A stretch of DNA of 64,000 bases, taken from the NCBI GenBank assembly GCA_036346275.1, contig CM070725.1:44888104-44952103 (forward strand), read 5' to 3'. Positions 23,534-34,900 of the stretch are shown piece after piece. How positions within the stretch are numbered: the stretch's first letter is position 1; the number at the start of each line of letters is the position of its first letter. The translations under genes were made by a program, and so were the position numbers. The stretch comes from Otatea glauca (lineage: Eukaryota; Streptophyta; Magnoliopsida; Poales; Poaceae). The notes below the pieces were generated by a model. It was not told where the DNA came from. It saw nothing but the letters and a program-made list of their open reading frames with translations, and ran no database searches.

Positions 23534-23734
23534 GGTGGGTGGGTGGGTGGGTGGGTGGAGAACCGGTGGTGGCAATCGGCAAGCAGCACAAACCCGAGAA
23601 CCCTAGGCTCCTTCGGAGCAGAGAGGCGGAGACGCCGGAGAGACGGGCGGGGGGGACGAGAGGAATCCGGCGGCGAGAGAAGCGTAGCGTGTCTCGACTC
23701 TTGACTCTCCCCCTTCTCGATTTTGGCTTAGCAG

Positions 23735-23742
23735 CTTTTATG
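23735..23742 (-). promoter_or_regulatory. Possible TATA-like box of the zinc-finger gene
   Basis: Minus-strand GCATAAAAGC sits about 205 bp upstream of the start codon in GC-rich DNA. It is a weak candidate because many such genes have no TATA box. Confidence 0.25.
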
Positions 23743-26144
23743 CGGTGGCTCAGTGGACAGTGGCTCCGCGTCGGCCGCTGAGCTAGCAGGGTCGTGATTG
23801 CTACGCCGTTCGGGGCCAGGCGGGCCGGAAGTTTGTGTGGCCCTTCCACCTGACGTGGAAGTCTATTCAGGCCCATCTATACACTACTTGCTCTGAGATT
23901 GGCACCTCCCTCTCCTTCACTCTCTCTCTCTCTTTGGAGTAGAGGTGCGCATTGCGAGTCGAGCTTTTTTAGGTCAGCATGTGGCACAGTGTGCACGGCC
24001 TGGCCCAAGATCTAGCACGGTTCACATTGGAATGGGCCATATCGGTACGCCGCGGTTGGCTGGGTCGTGTCGAGCCTGTCAACTGGGCACGGCATGGTCG
24101 GTCACACGACCCGTGGCAGGGTTCGTGTGTAAGTTCAAGCTTTATTGGTTTTGGTGATTGGTTTAATATTAATATTTGATCATTGTTTAATGACAAATCT
24201 AATCATTATGAGACTAACATGTTTAATTGAGCCTTATTCTTATTAGTCTCATATTTGGATGAAAAATAGAAAACCTAAGGTATGCACTTGTATTCACTCT
24301 ATTGACTTAATGCATACTTAGGATTCAAGTTAAAGTATGAACTCTTCCATTGCTTTAATCCAAATATGTGCATTATGTTCCTAATTCATATACTACATGA
24401 ATGCACACATCTAGGGGGTTTATAATTTAACTTGTTGTTTCAATAGTATTGATTCGTGTCCTCTTGTCATATAATATAAAGGATCAAGACTTTGAAACAA
24501 TCTTTTGAGTATATATAACTTGTGTAGTTATATATACTCATATCAATTTAAATGTAATTTAAATTGAGTTCGGTTGTCTTTTAATCAAATCAAAGAACAT
24601 TTCATCATGTGTTGATGGTGTCTCTTTGTTGATTAAAGATAAGCGAAAAGTTCTTGAGTATAATGAAGCATTAGTTGCATCAAAGTACTCAAGACACAAT
24701 TAATCTTTCAAATTGATATGGGTTGTGCTTAATCAATCTTGGAGGCATCCATTATGTGTTAATGGAGTGCGGTGATGATTGAGACAACCGTGTTGTTGGA
24801 CTAATATCTTCCATGAGTTGTGAAGTAGGTTGAGTCCAAGATGATAATGAAGATTCGGGAAGAAGAAGAAGTCATCATGTGTTGATAAGCTTCAAGGGGT
24901 GATCTCGAAGTAAAGAGAAGAGCTAGAAGGTTCATCATGTGTTGATGACCAAGAAGAAGAAGAGGTGATACTGGAGAGAAGATGATTGGAAATCATAAAT
25001 GCTCCAAGTGGACCGCTAGAGGCAAAGGTATAACTAGCTAGGGCTAAGGATGTGTTCCTAGTCTTTTACCGGTCTTGGTGTTTGGTTGTGAGACCGGGTT
25101 GCTAGTTAGGTGCCGTTCTGTTAAGAGGGGTTAAGTCTTTTAGCTTGAGCTTCATCATGTGTTGATGAACTCGATCCGGTTCACTCTAGCTCACTCTCTT
25201 GGTTTGGTTTTTGCATTGAGCTAACCATTTGGCATGTGTTGCAAATGGGTGAAGCTTATGCATTGGATTTTGTATGAGCTAAGTATTTGTATATGTTGCA
25301 AATAAGGGTGCTCATACTTGCACCTTAATTGAATCTTATTTGATTTGGTTTTTGCTTGGAGCTAAGTTTTGCATGTGTTGCAAAAGGAGAGAGCTCAAGC
25401 AATTTAGTTTAAAGTGGTTGCATTGAGGTAGAGATTTGCATGTGTTGCAAATAGAGAGCTCATGCACTTGCATTTGTTGTGATTGTTTGCATGGTGCTAG
25501 AGATTTGCATGTATGGCAAATAGAGAGCTCATGCTTTGGTGTTTTAGCTTGTGATTGGGTCATGTGTTGATCATCACAAGGCTAAGCTTGGTTTGGTTGC
25601 AAAATGTGTTTTTACAAAGTGTTGTCTTGTTATTTGCAAATGTGTTTTGCAAATAAGCTGGAAATTATGAGGTTCAATCCTAGAGCATGTGTTGCCATTT
25701 GCAAATGTGTTTTGCAAAGTGTCGGGATCATGTGTTGATCCTTACATGGCTAAGAGGATTGATCTTATAAGTTCGTGATTTGTTTGCGAATGTGTTTTGC
25801 AAATAAGTTGGAGTTGTTATTTGCAAATGTGTTTTGCAAATGAACTTGAGATTATGGGTTTCGATCCTAGAGCATGTGAATAGGGTTTGCAAATGTGTTT
25901 TGCAAATTGACTTGATCATGTGTTGATCATCACATGGCTAAGAGGATTGATCTCATAAGTCCTTGGTTTATTTGCAAATTAGTTGTGCTTAATGAGATTC
26001 TTTGGAGTATGTGATAAACATGTGCAAATGTGTTTTGCATAATGTTGTGATCATGTGCTGATCCTCACATAGCTCAAAGAATATATCTTTAATGGTTTGG
26101 AGAAAAGTTTTTATAAAAAACAGTGCTTTCTCCCCAAAGCCGGT

Positions 26145-26440
26145 CGTACCGCCCGTGTAAGCCCGGTAGCACCGATGTCCGGTGCTACCGCCCATGGTAG
26201 GCCGGTAGCACCGGAGGTCCGGTGCTACCGCTCCTCTGGCCGGTGTGAAAAATCCAGTGTGGGGTGTTTTTGTGTTCGGTTCTGGTCCGATGCTACCGGG
26301 GTGAAGGCCGGTGCTATCGCCCGAGCGGTAGCACCGCTCGCAGTTGGTCGGTGCTACCGGAAATCCTGTAACGACTAGTTTTGTAGCCGTTGGCGAGAGG
26401 CGGTGCTCTGGGTCCCGATGAGGGCGGTAGCACCGGGTTT
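26145..26440. repeat. GC-rich CGGTAGCACCG / CGGTGCTACCG inverted cluster
   Basis: The word CGGTAGCACCG and its reverse complement alternate about eight times just upstream of the LTR TATA box. Two adjacent pairs can form perfect stems of 11 and 12 bp, with 5-nt (ATGTC) and 4-nt (AGGT) loops. Confidence 0.85.
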
Positions 26441-26486
26441 CTTGAGTTTTCGATTTCGCCCTCAACGGCTAGTTTTGGCTTGTGGC

Positions 26487-26493
26487 TATAAAA
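26487..26493 (+). promoter_or_regulatory. TATA box of the solo LTR
   Basis: GGCTATAAAAGGAGG has the usual form of plant LTR promoters. It points toward the rest of the LTR and away from the zinc-finger gene. Confidence 0.65.
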
Positions 26494-27629
26494 GGAGGCC
26501 TTGGGGGGCATTTGCTTGTTGCCGAAATGAAGTGTGAGTTCTTGGGGGTGAAGTGCATGTGTTGCCTTCTCCCATTTGCCTTTTGAGCTAAGAGTGAGTC
26601 CTAATCGCATGTATTGCAATTAGGAAGTGGATTGAGAGCCTCTTGTGCATGTATTGCACTTGAGGAGGATCCTAGTGCATGTGTTGCACATAGGAGATCT
26701 TCGGAGTGCATGTGTTGCACTAAGTGAAGTTCAAGCGGAAGGGCTTGACTTGTTACTCTTGGAGGTTGCCGCCTCCTAGACGGCGTAGAGCGTCGTGCGC
26801 AGTGAGCTTCTCAACGGAAGTTGTGATAAGTCCCGGCGAAGTTTGTGAAGGTTGGAGCTCGCCTACCCGGGAGGGAAAAGGAGCTACCACTAGTGGATTC
26901 GAGGTAGGTGCTCAATTCGTGGAGCCGGTCCAATTCGTTTGGGCTAACCTCAACGTGGACTAGGGGAGACCGACAAGTCTTCGAACACCATGGTAAAAAG
27001 TATTGTGTCTCTTGTGCTTGCTTTGTTTTCATTATTTATATTCAAGCAATTTATATTCATAGAATTAAATTGATTGATCGCTTGTCTTTAGAATTGCAAT
27101 TATTGTTAGAGACATAATTAGTTAGTGCACATAGTGAGCCTAGTTGATTTAGGTTTTAGTTGTCAAAACATTAGTTTATCGCTTCCGCATTAATATTTGT
27201 TAAGGTTTTGGTATTAAGATAATTAGGGATGAATTGCTTTGTAGAAATTAGCGAGAGATTTTTAAAAGCCGTCTATTCACCCCCCTTTAGTCGGCATCCT
27301 CGATCTAACACCGTGGCACACGGTCGACGGGGCAGGGGAGGGGATCGTGTACTAAAGAGCATCATGTACTCACGCAAGCACTACAATGACACTCTTTACC
27401 TGTTCAAGAATGAATAAAATTTAACTTTTTTTCCTAATATTTGTGTACGCTACCTCAGCTCCGTGTGTCTTCGACTCCTTTCCTCTCATCGCAATAATAC
27501 AAATGGGTCGGCACGGCAAGAAGCCAGCACGAATCACAAAAATGGATTGTACCTGGGCTCGCCGAAGGCAAGTTGGGCTGGCACGGTTTAGGCACGCGGC
27601 CCAACACGACTCCCACCTCTACTTTGGAG

Positions 27630-28745
27630 GCAGAGGACAACGCCACCGGCTTGCTTCAGCCGAATCCGCGCCACCGCCTCCTCTGGTCATCGTCACAAAG
27701 TCAGCGCCGCCTCTTCCTCCATGCAGAAGCTGCTGTGAGCCTACACTGGAGCTGAGTCGCCATCATCGTCCTCCTTACCGGCCGAGGCACGAAAGAGAGA
27801 GAAAGTGAGTGTGAAGTGAACTAAGAGGGAGAGTGTGAGTGAGCCGCACGAAGTGGGAGTGAAGTAAGAGGCACGAATCTGAACTTCTTTTCCTTTGAGA
27901 GGATGAGGCGAGAAACTTGGTCACTGTTATACACGGCCAAAATATAGAAACAAAAAAACGGGAAACACATATTTAACGTAGAAAATCTTTTTAGAAAAAA
28001 AAACTATGGACGTATAAAGGCTATATCACTATATGAGGATATGTTTACAATGGAGCTTTTTTTTTTTTATGAACTACATGGATATATTTACAGTAGTACA
28101 TAATAGATTTTGTATAGAAGTATTTAAGATGTAGTAGACCACGAATTCTCACCGCCCTCAAACTCAACAGTCATGGCCACGGTTCTGACTCCTGCCTGCA
28201 CTGTAAAAGTATCCTTGCGAATTGTATTATCTTTTCTCACTTGTCTTGACAGTGATTCAGATCACAGGCGTCGAGTTCGTGGCCACAAACGCTAAAAACA
28301 CTCCAGAGCAGTGCTGCAATTGTTAGTCAACCAAAGACTGTCGACTTCCACAGGAGCAGCGCTGCGTATATTTGTTCGTCCATAGACGACGAGACGAATG
28401 CATCGAGGCAGCAACTTGAGGGCGATCAAGGTCAGTTCCTTTCCACATTCATGCAGCCAAGAACCTTTTCCAGCTTCAACTCCGCTGCTTTTAGTTACAA
28501 CCTCCCGCTCCCACGCCGTGCCTAGTCCCAGTCCTCGCTGCCTTTTGCTGCATCGATCACACACACACACACTGCAGACTGCAGGGTTGCTACCGCCTCG
28601 CCGCTCTTGTGAACGGTCACGGGCCTCCCTTCTCGCGCCTCTCCTTTCTCACTTCTAAGAAGCCAAGTTTTTTTTTTCTTTCGACGCACCATGACACATC
28701 ACACAAGCACGATGCATATATGCACACTCGCACATCATGTATGTA
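27630..28745. other. Intergenic, no gene assigned
   Basis: 27640-27800 and 28380-28660 are GC-richer and carry short open frames, none with a recognisable domain. 27900-28140 is AT-rich. Confidence 0.4.
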
Positions 28746-29570
28746 CTAGTCATGTGCCCGTGCGTTGCAACGAAAACTCAATTTGCGACAAAAAATTTAT
28801 TTGCAAAGAACACTAACTTTAGTTATATTTCAATAGTAGGAAAAGTTTGTTCCTCCGAAGAGATTTGACTATCGGGGTTAAATCCTCTTTCGTCTCAATC
28901 GTTCATGTTAGATCCAACGAATCAAATACTTTGAAGGAAAACGAACGATCGTCACCAACTCTTAATTAGAATTAGTAGAGAGATATCAATCCTTACCATT
29001 GAAGGAGGAGAAAGTTATTGCCTTCCTATTGTAGAAAATCTTCTTGTTTCTTGCACGTAGCCTTTCTTTTCTCTTATCTTCCTGCGTGTGTCTCCACTAT
29101 CGACCGGCCTATCCTCCTGGAGATGAGAGTGGGTGCTCTCTAATAAGGAGTAGATAAAAACAGAAGGCAGCGTACGCAGACGGATGGAAGCCATGTCTCC
29201 CTGACATCTTCGTGATTGGCACGTGATTTAGTTGCGTGATTCTTTCTTTTTAATCTATACATTTTCAGATATGATGAGATAGAATTCCCGTATTATGAGA
29301 TATGATGAGTATATCCTTCTATTCATACAGGACATGATGAAAAAATCCTACCATTTATAAGATATATAATAACATCCTTCTATAGTAAGAATAAGTGAAT
29401 AGAAATATGCTAAAATAATATTTCTATTCAAAAAAGGTATGATAAAATCCTTTCATCTAAGATATTATTAAATCATCTTCTATCTCAACCATTCACATCA
29501 GATCCAACAAATCAGATACTCTAGAAGAGAACGGACCGCCACCAACTCGTAATTAGAAGTAGTAGAGATA
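28746..29570 (-). mobile_element. Helitron C (non-autonomous, 825 bp)
   Basis: On the minus strand it starts TCTCTACTACTTCTAATTA after an A and ends GCAACGCACGGGCACATGAC then TAG, followed by T. Both ends match Helitron A at 31901-35221 almost exactly, in inverse orientation. A second 5'-like terminus (TCTCTACTAATTCTAATTA) lies inside at about 28980 on the minus strand. No coding capacity. It ends 113 bp short of the DUF3537 start codon, so it forms most of that gene's upstream region. Confidence 0.88.
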
Positions 29571-29683
29571 GTACCATACTGCTCAGTCGATCGCCACATA
29601 TGGTACTACATATCACCCTGACTGCAAGTCAACCAGCCTATCAATCACGACCGCGTAGAAGCTGTGGTTATTACGACGTAGTC

Positions 29684-31227
29684 ATGGACTCGGAGGAGGA
29701 GCACGGTAGCGTCGAGGAGCCGTCCCCGCCTGGGACGCCGACGTCTTCGCCGTCGCAGCCGCTGCTCCTGAACCCGGCGTACGCGCGGTGCAAGTCGGTG
29801 ATCCACGACGAGCTGCGCAACTTCCGTGTGTTCTTGCAGTGGTGCGCGCTCGACCACTCCTCCCGCGCCGCGCGGGCCGCCTCGTACGCGGCCTTCCTCG
29901 CGCTCGCGCTCGCCGTCCCCACCGCCGTATCGCTCTCCCTCCGCGCCGACGCCTCGCTGTCCCCGGCCTCCGCGTCGGCGATCACCTTCAACCGCGTGGC
30001 CCAGCTCCCGGCATCGGGGCTCGCCGCCATCTCGTTCCTCACGCTCGCCGCCTTCTTCCGCCGCTGCGGCGGGCTCCGGCAGCTGCTGTTCCTCGACGGG
30101 GGGCTCCGCGACGACACCGCCTCCGTCCGGCGCGGCTACGCGCGGGAGCTGGACCGCGCGTTCCGCCTCCTGGCCGCGCTGCTCCTCCCTTCCCTCTGCT
30201 TCGAGGCCGCGCACAAGGCCGTCTTCTTCTTCTCCACCGTGCGTGTCGAGCCGGCAGCGCCGCTCCCGCTCTGGCTCCCTCGAGACGTGCCGTGGCGCGC
30301 GGTGGCGCTGGTGGCTACGGTGGCGTCGTGGGTGTACCGCACGGGGGTGTTCCTGCTGGTGTGCGTGCTGTTCCGCCTCACGTGCGAGCTGCAGATCCTG
30401 CGCTTCGAGGGGATCTACCACATGTTCGACGTCGAGGCGCGCGCCGCCGTCGCCGAGATCTTCGCCGAGCACCGCCGCATCCGGACGCAGCTGCTCGCCA
30501 CCAGCCACCGCTACAGGGTGTTCATCATCTGCTGCCTCGTCACCATCACTGTCAGCCAGCTCGGCGCCCTCCTCGTCGCCCTCTCCTCCAAGGACGGCAA
30601 GAGCTTCGCCAACTCCGGCGACCTCCTGGTAACGTACAAGCTCTCCTGATCGTCTTGCAGTACGTACGTACGTACGTACCAATGGGTGGCAGCCATCTCA
30701 TTCTCATTTTTTGCAGGTTGGTTCGTCGGTGCACATGAGTGGGTTCTTCATGTGCCTGTTCGGCGCGGCCAGGATCACGCACAGAGCCCAAAGAATCGTG
30801 TCCATCGCGAGCCAGTGGCACATGAGCATGGTGTCCGCGCACCACGGCGGCAAATCGGCCCCTTCGCCGGCGTTCAGCACGTCGGCGAGCGACATCGACG
30901 CGTCCCACATCTCCGAGTCGTCCACGGCCGCGGTCGCTGTGGCGTCGCTCCAAGCGGAGCCCGGAGCAGCGTGCGCGTACAAGAGCAGACAAGCTCTCGG
31001 TAACCAAGCAACCACCACGCCTGCGGCTAGCATGTCCATTTTAATTCTGTCCCCGATTGAAGCTTCGTTTTGCTTTGCTGTCTCGTGCAGTGACGTACCT
31101 GTGCCACAACAGCGGCGGGATCACCCTCTTCGGGTTCACGCTCGACAGGGGACTTCTCCACACCATCTTCGTCTTTGAGATGACTCTGGTGCTATGGATC
31201 CTAAGCAAAGTTGTGGTTCTATCTTAG
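29684..31227 (+). CDS. DUF3537 seven-helix membrane protein, 454 aa, three exons
   Basis: Exons 29684-30628, 30717-30999 and 31091-31227 join in frame (phases 0 and 1) at GT-AG sites. An in-frame ATG at 29600 exists, but I chose 29684 because MDSEEEHGS opens the acidic Pro/Ser-rich N-terminus expected of the family. Hydrophobic segments lie at about residues 66-86, 108-126, 159-184, 205-236, 279-300, 322-336 and 431-454. Recognisable stretches are the LDHSSR region, HMSGFFMCLFG, RQALVTYLCHN and GGITLFGFTLDRGLLHTIF, then WILSKVVVLS. DUF3537 proteins have been proposed as plant relatives of insect gustatory and odorant receptors; their function in plants is not settled. The variable Ser/Ala/His-rich loop at about residues 355-405 looks disordered. 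Exon 1 is very GC-rich, as is normal for grasses. Confidence 0.9.
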
Positions 31228-31900
31228 CTTCCCGCACATCCACCTGCTCGTGTAGTCATATCGATTCCGGATTGTACGCGTGTAGATATATGCCAAGATA
31301 ATTCTACCTCTTTTAGCAACTCTATGTGAGATTTTTTATCGTCCAGTCCAGGGGAGCTACCAAATTATACATTAAGCTTCCATCAAGAGGTACTAAAAGT
31401 TTAAAGTGTGCATATCAAAAGATACTGGATTTTAATCGTTATTTGGTGATACCTCCTAAGGATGACAAAAACTCTATCGGTTCTAGATAAGCATTTAGCA
31501 TTCTGAATTGTTGATGTAAACTAGCCTGACTTATTTCAACTTTCAATATAGATTGAAAGACTTTCAATTGATTTGAGAAACTTTGAATTAGGAAAGTATC
31601 AATTTGGGGTTTGGGGACATTCATTTTGGGACTGAAACTTTGAACCGGAACAAAAGTCACTAGGTTCCTCAAAAAAGAGGAAAACCTACTAAAAAATCCG
31701 ACTTTCAATTGAAAGGGAATTGGATTTTAAAAATAATTACATTGTAACTCAAAATCCCGAAGCGATTTCACCTCAGTGGTGAGGTCGGGAGCCGAAGCGG
31801 TGCTGGCGTGCCAGTTGGACGCCATGCAGAAGCATATTTACCTACACAATGATGCAGTTGTCTTTGATATACAACTCTAATTTCTATAATTGAAATATTA
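31228..31900. other. 3' flank of the DUF3537 gene
   Basis: Probable 3' untranslated sequence, then AT-rich DNA up to the Helitron at 31901. No other feature recognised. Confidence 0.45.
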
Positions 31901-34900
31901 TCTCTACTACTTCTAATTAGGAGTTGGTGGCAGTGGTCCGTTCTCCTCTAGAGTATCTAATTCGTTGGATCTGACATGAACGGCTGAGATAGAAGAGGAT
32001 TTAATCATATCTTAGATGGAATGATTTTATCATATCTTTTTTAATATAAATATTATTTTAGCATATCTCTATTAACATGTTCTTATTATAGAAGGATGTT
32101 ATTCATATATCTTATAAATGGAAGGATTTTCTCATCATGTCCTGCATGGATAGAAGGATATACTCACCATATCTCTAATACGGGAATTCTATCTCATCAT
32201 ATCTGGAAATGCATAAATTAAAAGGAAAGAATCACGCAACCAAATCACGTGCCAATTACGAAGATGTCGGGGAGACCTGGTTTCCATCCGCCTGCGTACG
32301 CTGCATTTTGCTTTCATCTACTCCTATTAGAGGGCACCCAATCTAATCTTCCAGGAGGACATGTCGATCGGTAGTGGAGACACACGAAGGAAGAGAAGAG
32401 AAAAGCTGCGTGCAAGAAGCAAGAAGATTTTCTGCAAGAGGAAGGCAATAACTTACTCTTCCTTCAATGATAAGGATTGATATCTCTATATACTAATCTA
32501 TTATATATTAAAAGCTCATGAGAGTCGCTAAGAAAAAAGAGAAATAGACTAGAAATTCTCACAAAAAAGCAAAATATCTAGCCCTTAATCTTATGGGCCT
32601 TATTTACAATTGACATTGGATCTTTCAGAAATAGACTAGAAATAAAGCCCATGAGAGTTAGACTAGAAATTCCCACAAAAAAGCAAAATATCTAGCCCTT
32701 AATATGGTGGGCTTTATTTACAATTGTCATTGGATCTTTGAGAAATAGACTAGAAATTCTCACAAAAAAGCAAAATATCTAGCCTTTAATCTGGTGTACC
32801 CTAATTAAAAATGCATCATATTGACCATTAGATGCTATTGAGTAGATATATATATTACTTTGTAGTATAAAATCAAAATAAAAGACAAAAATTACATGGT
32901 AGGGACGAATCGATACATCTGGATCTCATGCGTGATTAAGCCTAATTATAATTTTGATTAGTAAATCATAACCAACAAATCAGCACATGAATTCTGACAT
33001 TACATTGAAGGCACCTTGGCCTTATACAGACAATACACACCGATGTGACTCAATGCATGCAATTAAAGAAAATACAAATAACCTCATGTTGGTTCAGCCA
33101 TAGCATAAAAGTCACGCAGCCCCAAAACTAATTTGTATTTGATTTGGTTTTTCTAAGAATTCCCTAAAAGTAGATCGGTTTTGTCGAGAAACAAATAAAT
33201 CAAGACATTTATTGTATATAGACTTATCCCCTAGATGCCATGGTGTCTGCTGGTGCTCCCGTCCAAGTGCTCCCGAGGAAAGAAAAGAACGGGAAAATAA
33301 TAACATTGCACGAGCTCGATCGCCCTTCGAATCCTTTTACTTGCGTAGCTAGAAAAAAACAGAAATCGCTGCTTCTTTCTTGACGTGGAAGAGTGCGCCT
33401 CCTGATCTCCCAATCTAACTCCCACAAAATCAGGATTCCTTATATTTGTTCTTTTTTATCTCTTGGTTTGTCTATGATAGATTCAACACAAAGTATGGAA
33501 CCGACCTGATCAAAGGAAACAAATTGATGTGGTAATAGTGTTCTGGGCTTCATCAGAAGGCATTACGCTAATCCTATACTGGGTCACGGGGTCAAGATCG
33601 GTCCTACGGCGCTTCAATAGCATATCATGTAGAGTTGTTAAGAAAACAAAATGCTAGAAATTCTCATAAAAAAGCAAAACATATAACCCTTAATTTAGTG
33701 AACCTTAACTAAGTTGAACTATAATAGCCATTAGATTTGATGTTACTATTTCAAAAAGACGTCTAACCGTCTATCTAGCAGATCCAAATTATAACAGCTT
33801 AGATTAAAAGAAAGAGTCTATGTTAAGTACAACAAAAAATTCGGAATAATAAATAAAAATAAATTAGACATTTGATTTTCATATGAACTCTAAATTAAAA
33901 CACGTACATTACTAAAATTCAGAATAAAAATTAGGTAAAAATTAGCAATTTGATTTGTATTATCAATTGTAATCCAAAAATAATATTCAAAACTAAATAA
34001 AAATAAAATCAATGGCTTAGATTAAAAGAAAGAGCCCATACTAAGAATAATAAAAATAACAGAAATTCAGAATAATAAATAAATGAAAATCAACCATTTA
34101 AATTTCATATGAAGTCCAAATTAAACATGTACCTTGCTAAAATACAGAATATAAATTATATAAAAAAATATTAGTTGGATTTGTATACGATTTCTACAGT
34201 ACAACCGATATACAAAATTAAATAAAAATTAACATAAATTCGGAATAAAAAACAAAATGAAATTAGTCATTTGGTTTTCATACAAATTCTAAATCATAAC
34301 TTGAAATTCGAAATTAAATATAAATAATATAAGAATAAAAATAAAAGGAAATTAGGGATTATTTTTTAATTCCATGCTAAGTGAAAAATATAATTTTTCA
34401 TTTTATTCAGAATTAAAATTTTAGAAATATGCTAATTTAAGGGGGGAAATAAAATAAGGTAAGTAATTTGATTTGTATATATATATATATATTATTAACT
34501 ATAATGTAATAAAATTTGATTACACATTTTTTATAGTGGCTAAAATAATATAGAATATACTAAAAATTTTCAAAAAAAATCTAACTCTTTATTTGGTGGA
34601 TCTCCACGGAACGAAGAGATTAAGAGGGTGATACATCGACAGTTGTTCACTCAGTTATACCGGTATGAGCAATATGATGTGCAATAAAAGAAGTACCGAA
34701 AGAAAGAGATAAACATTGTAATAATGAAATTAAGAGATGATGATATAAATAGAAAATATTATGTTATGCTATGTTTACTATTTTTCTATGCAAGTATTCG
34801 TAGAAGAAAGTTTCGATCACATGTGATAAGTACTGAGAAACGGAGTAAATATATTCTCCTATAATATACAATATCAAAATATCACAAATTGTGTTTTGTA

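Larger units (their letters stand above)
24603..26716 (+). repeat. Array of ~25 short inverted repeats with a constant ATGTGTT spacer
   Basis: Each unit is arm - ATGTGTT (or ATGTATT, ATGTATG, ATATGTT, ATGTGCT) - complementary arm. Examples: TCCATT/AATGGA at 24748-24766, TTCATC/GATGAA at 25151-25169, TTTTGC/GCAAAA at 25367-25385, ATTTGC/GCAAAT at 25434-25452, a 10-bp arm TTATTTGCAA at 25630-25656, GGATC/GATCC at 25725-25741, CCTAATCGC/GCAATTAGG at 26600-26624 and AGTGC/GCACT at 26705-26721. The spacer always has the same strand orientation while the arms vary. Stems are 3-10 bp and some have bulges. Units sit on both sides of the LTR TATA box. Confidence 0.85.
24128..27310 (+). mobile_element. 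Solo LTR, about 3.2 kb
   Basis: Starts TGTAAGTTCAAGC and ends CTATTCACCCCCCTTTAGTC then GATCTAACA, a classic grass LTR 3' end. It is flanked by tcgtg / ccgtg (4 of 5), a 5-bp target duplication. No primer-binding site, gag or pol follows: the sequence returns at once to the interrupted hAT. A TATA box at 26487 implies U3 to about 26510 and R/U5 after it. At over 3 kb it is long for an LTR. The many inverted repeats inside are described separately. Confidence 0.75.
23940..27621. mobile_element. Non-autonomous hAT element interrupted by a solo LTR
   Basis: Begins TAGAGGTG and ends CACCTCTA, with further inverted matches (GAGTCG / CGACTC). An exact 8-bp target duplication, ctttggag, lies at 23932-23939 and 27622-27629. 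Removing the LTR at 24128-27310 and one 5-bp duplication leaves about 494 bp of GC-rich filler with GGCACGG/GGCCC words and no coding capacity. It lies about 400 bp upstream of the zinc-finger start codon. Confidence 0.85.

Noticed and set aside
24603..26716. CRISPR-like array
   Set aside because: Repeats are only a 7-nt spacer with variable arms, with irregular intervals and no constant direct repeat; the genome is a plant.
29645..30682. 345-residue open frame antisense to the DUF3537 first exon
   Set aside because: GC-rich exon with few stops on the opposite strand; composition is Glu/Arg/Gly filler and the sense frame has clear family features.
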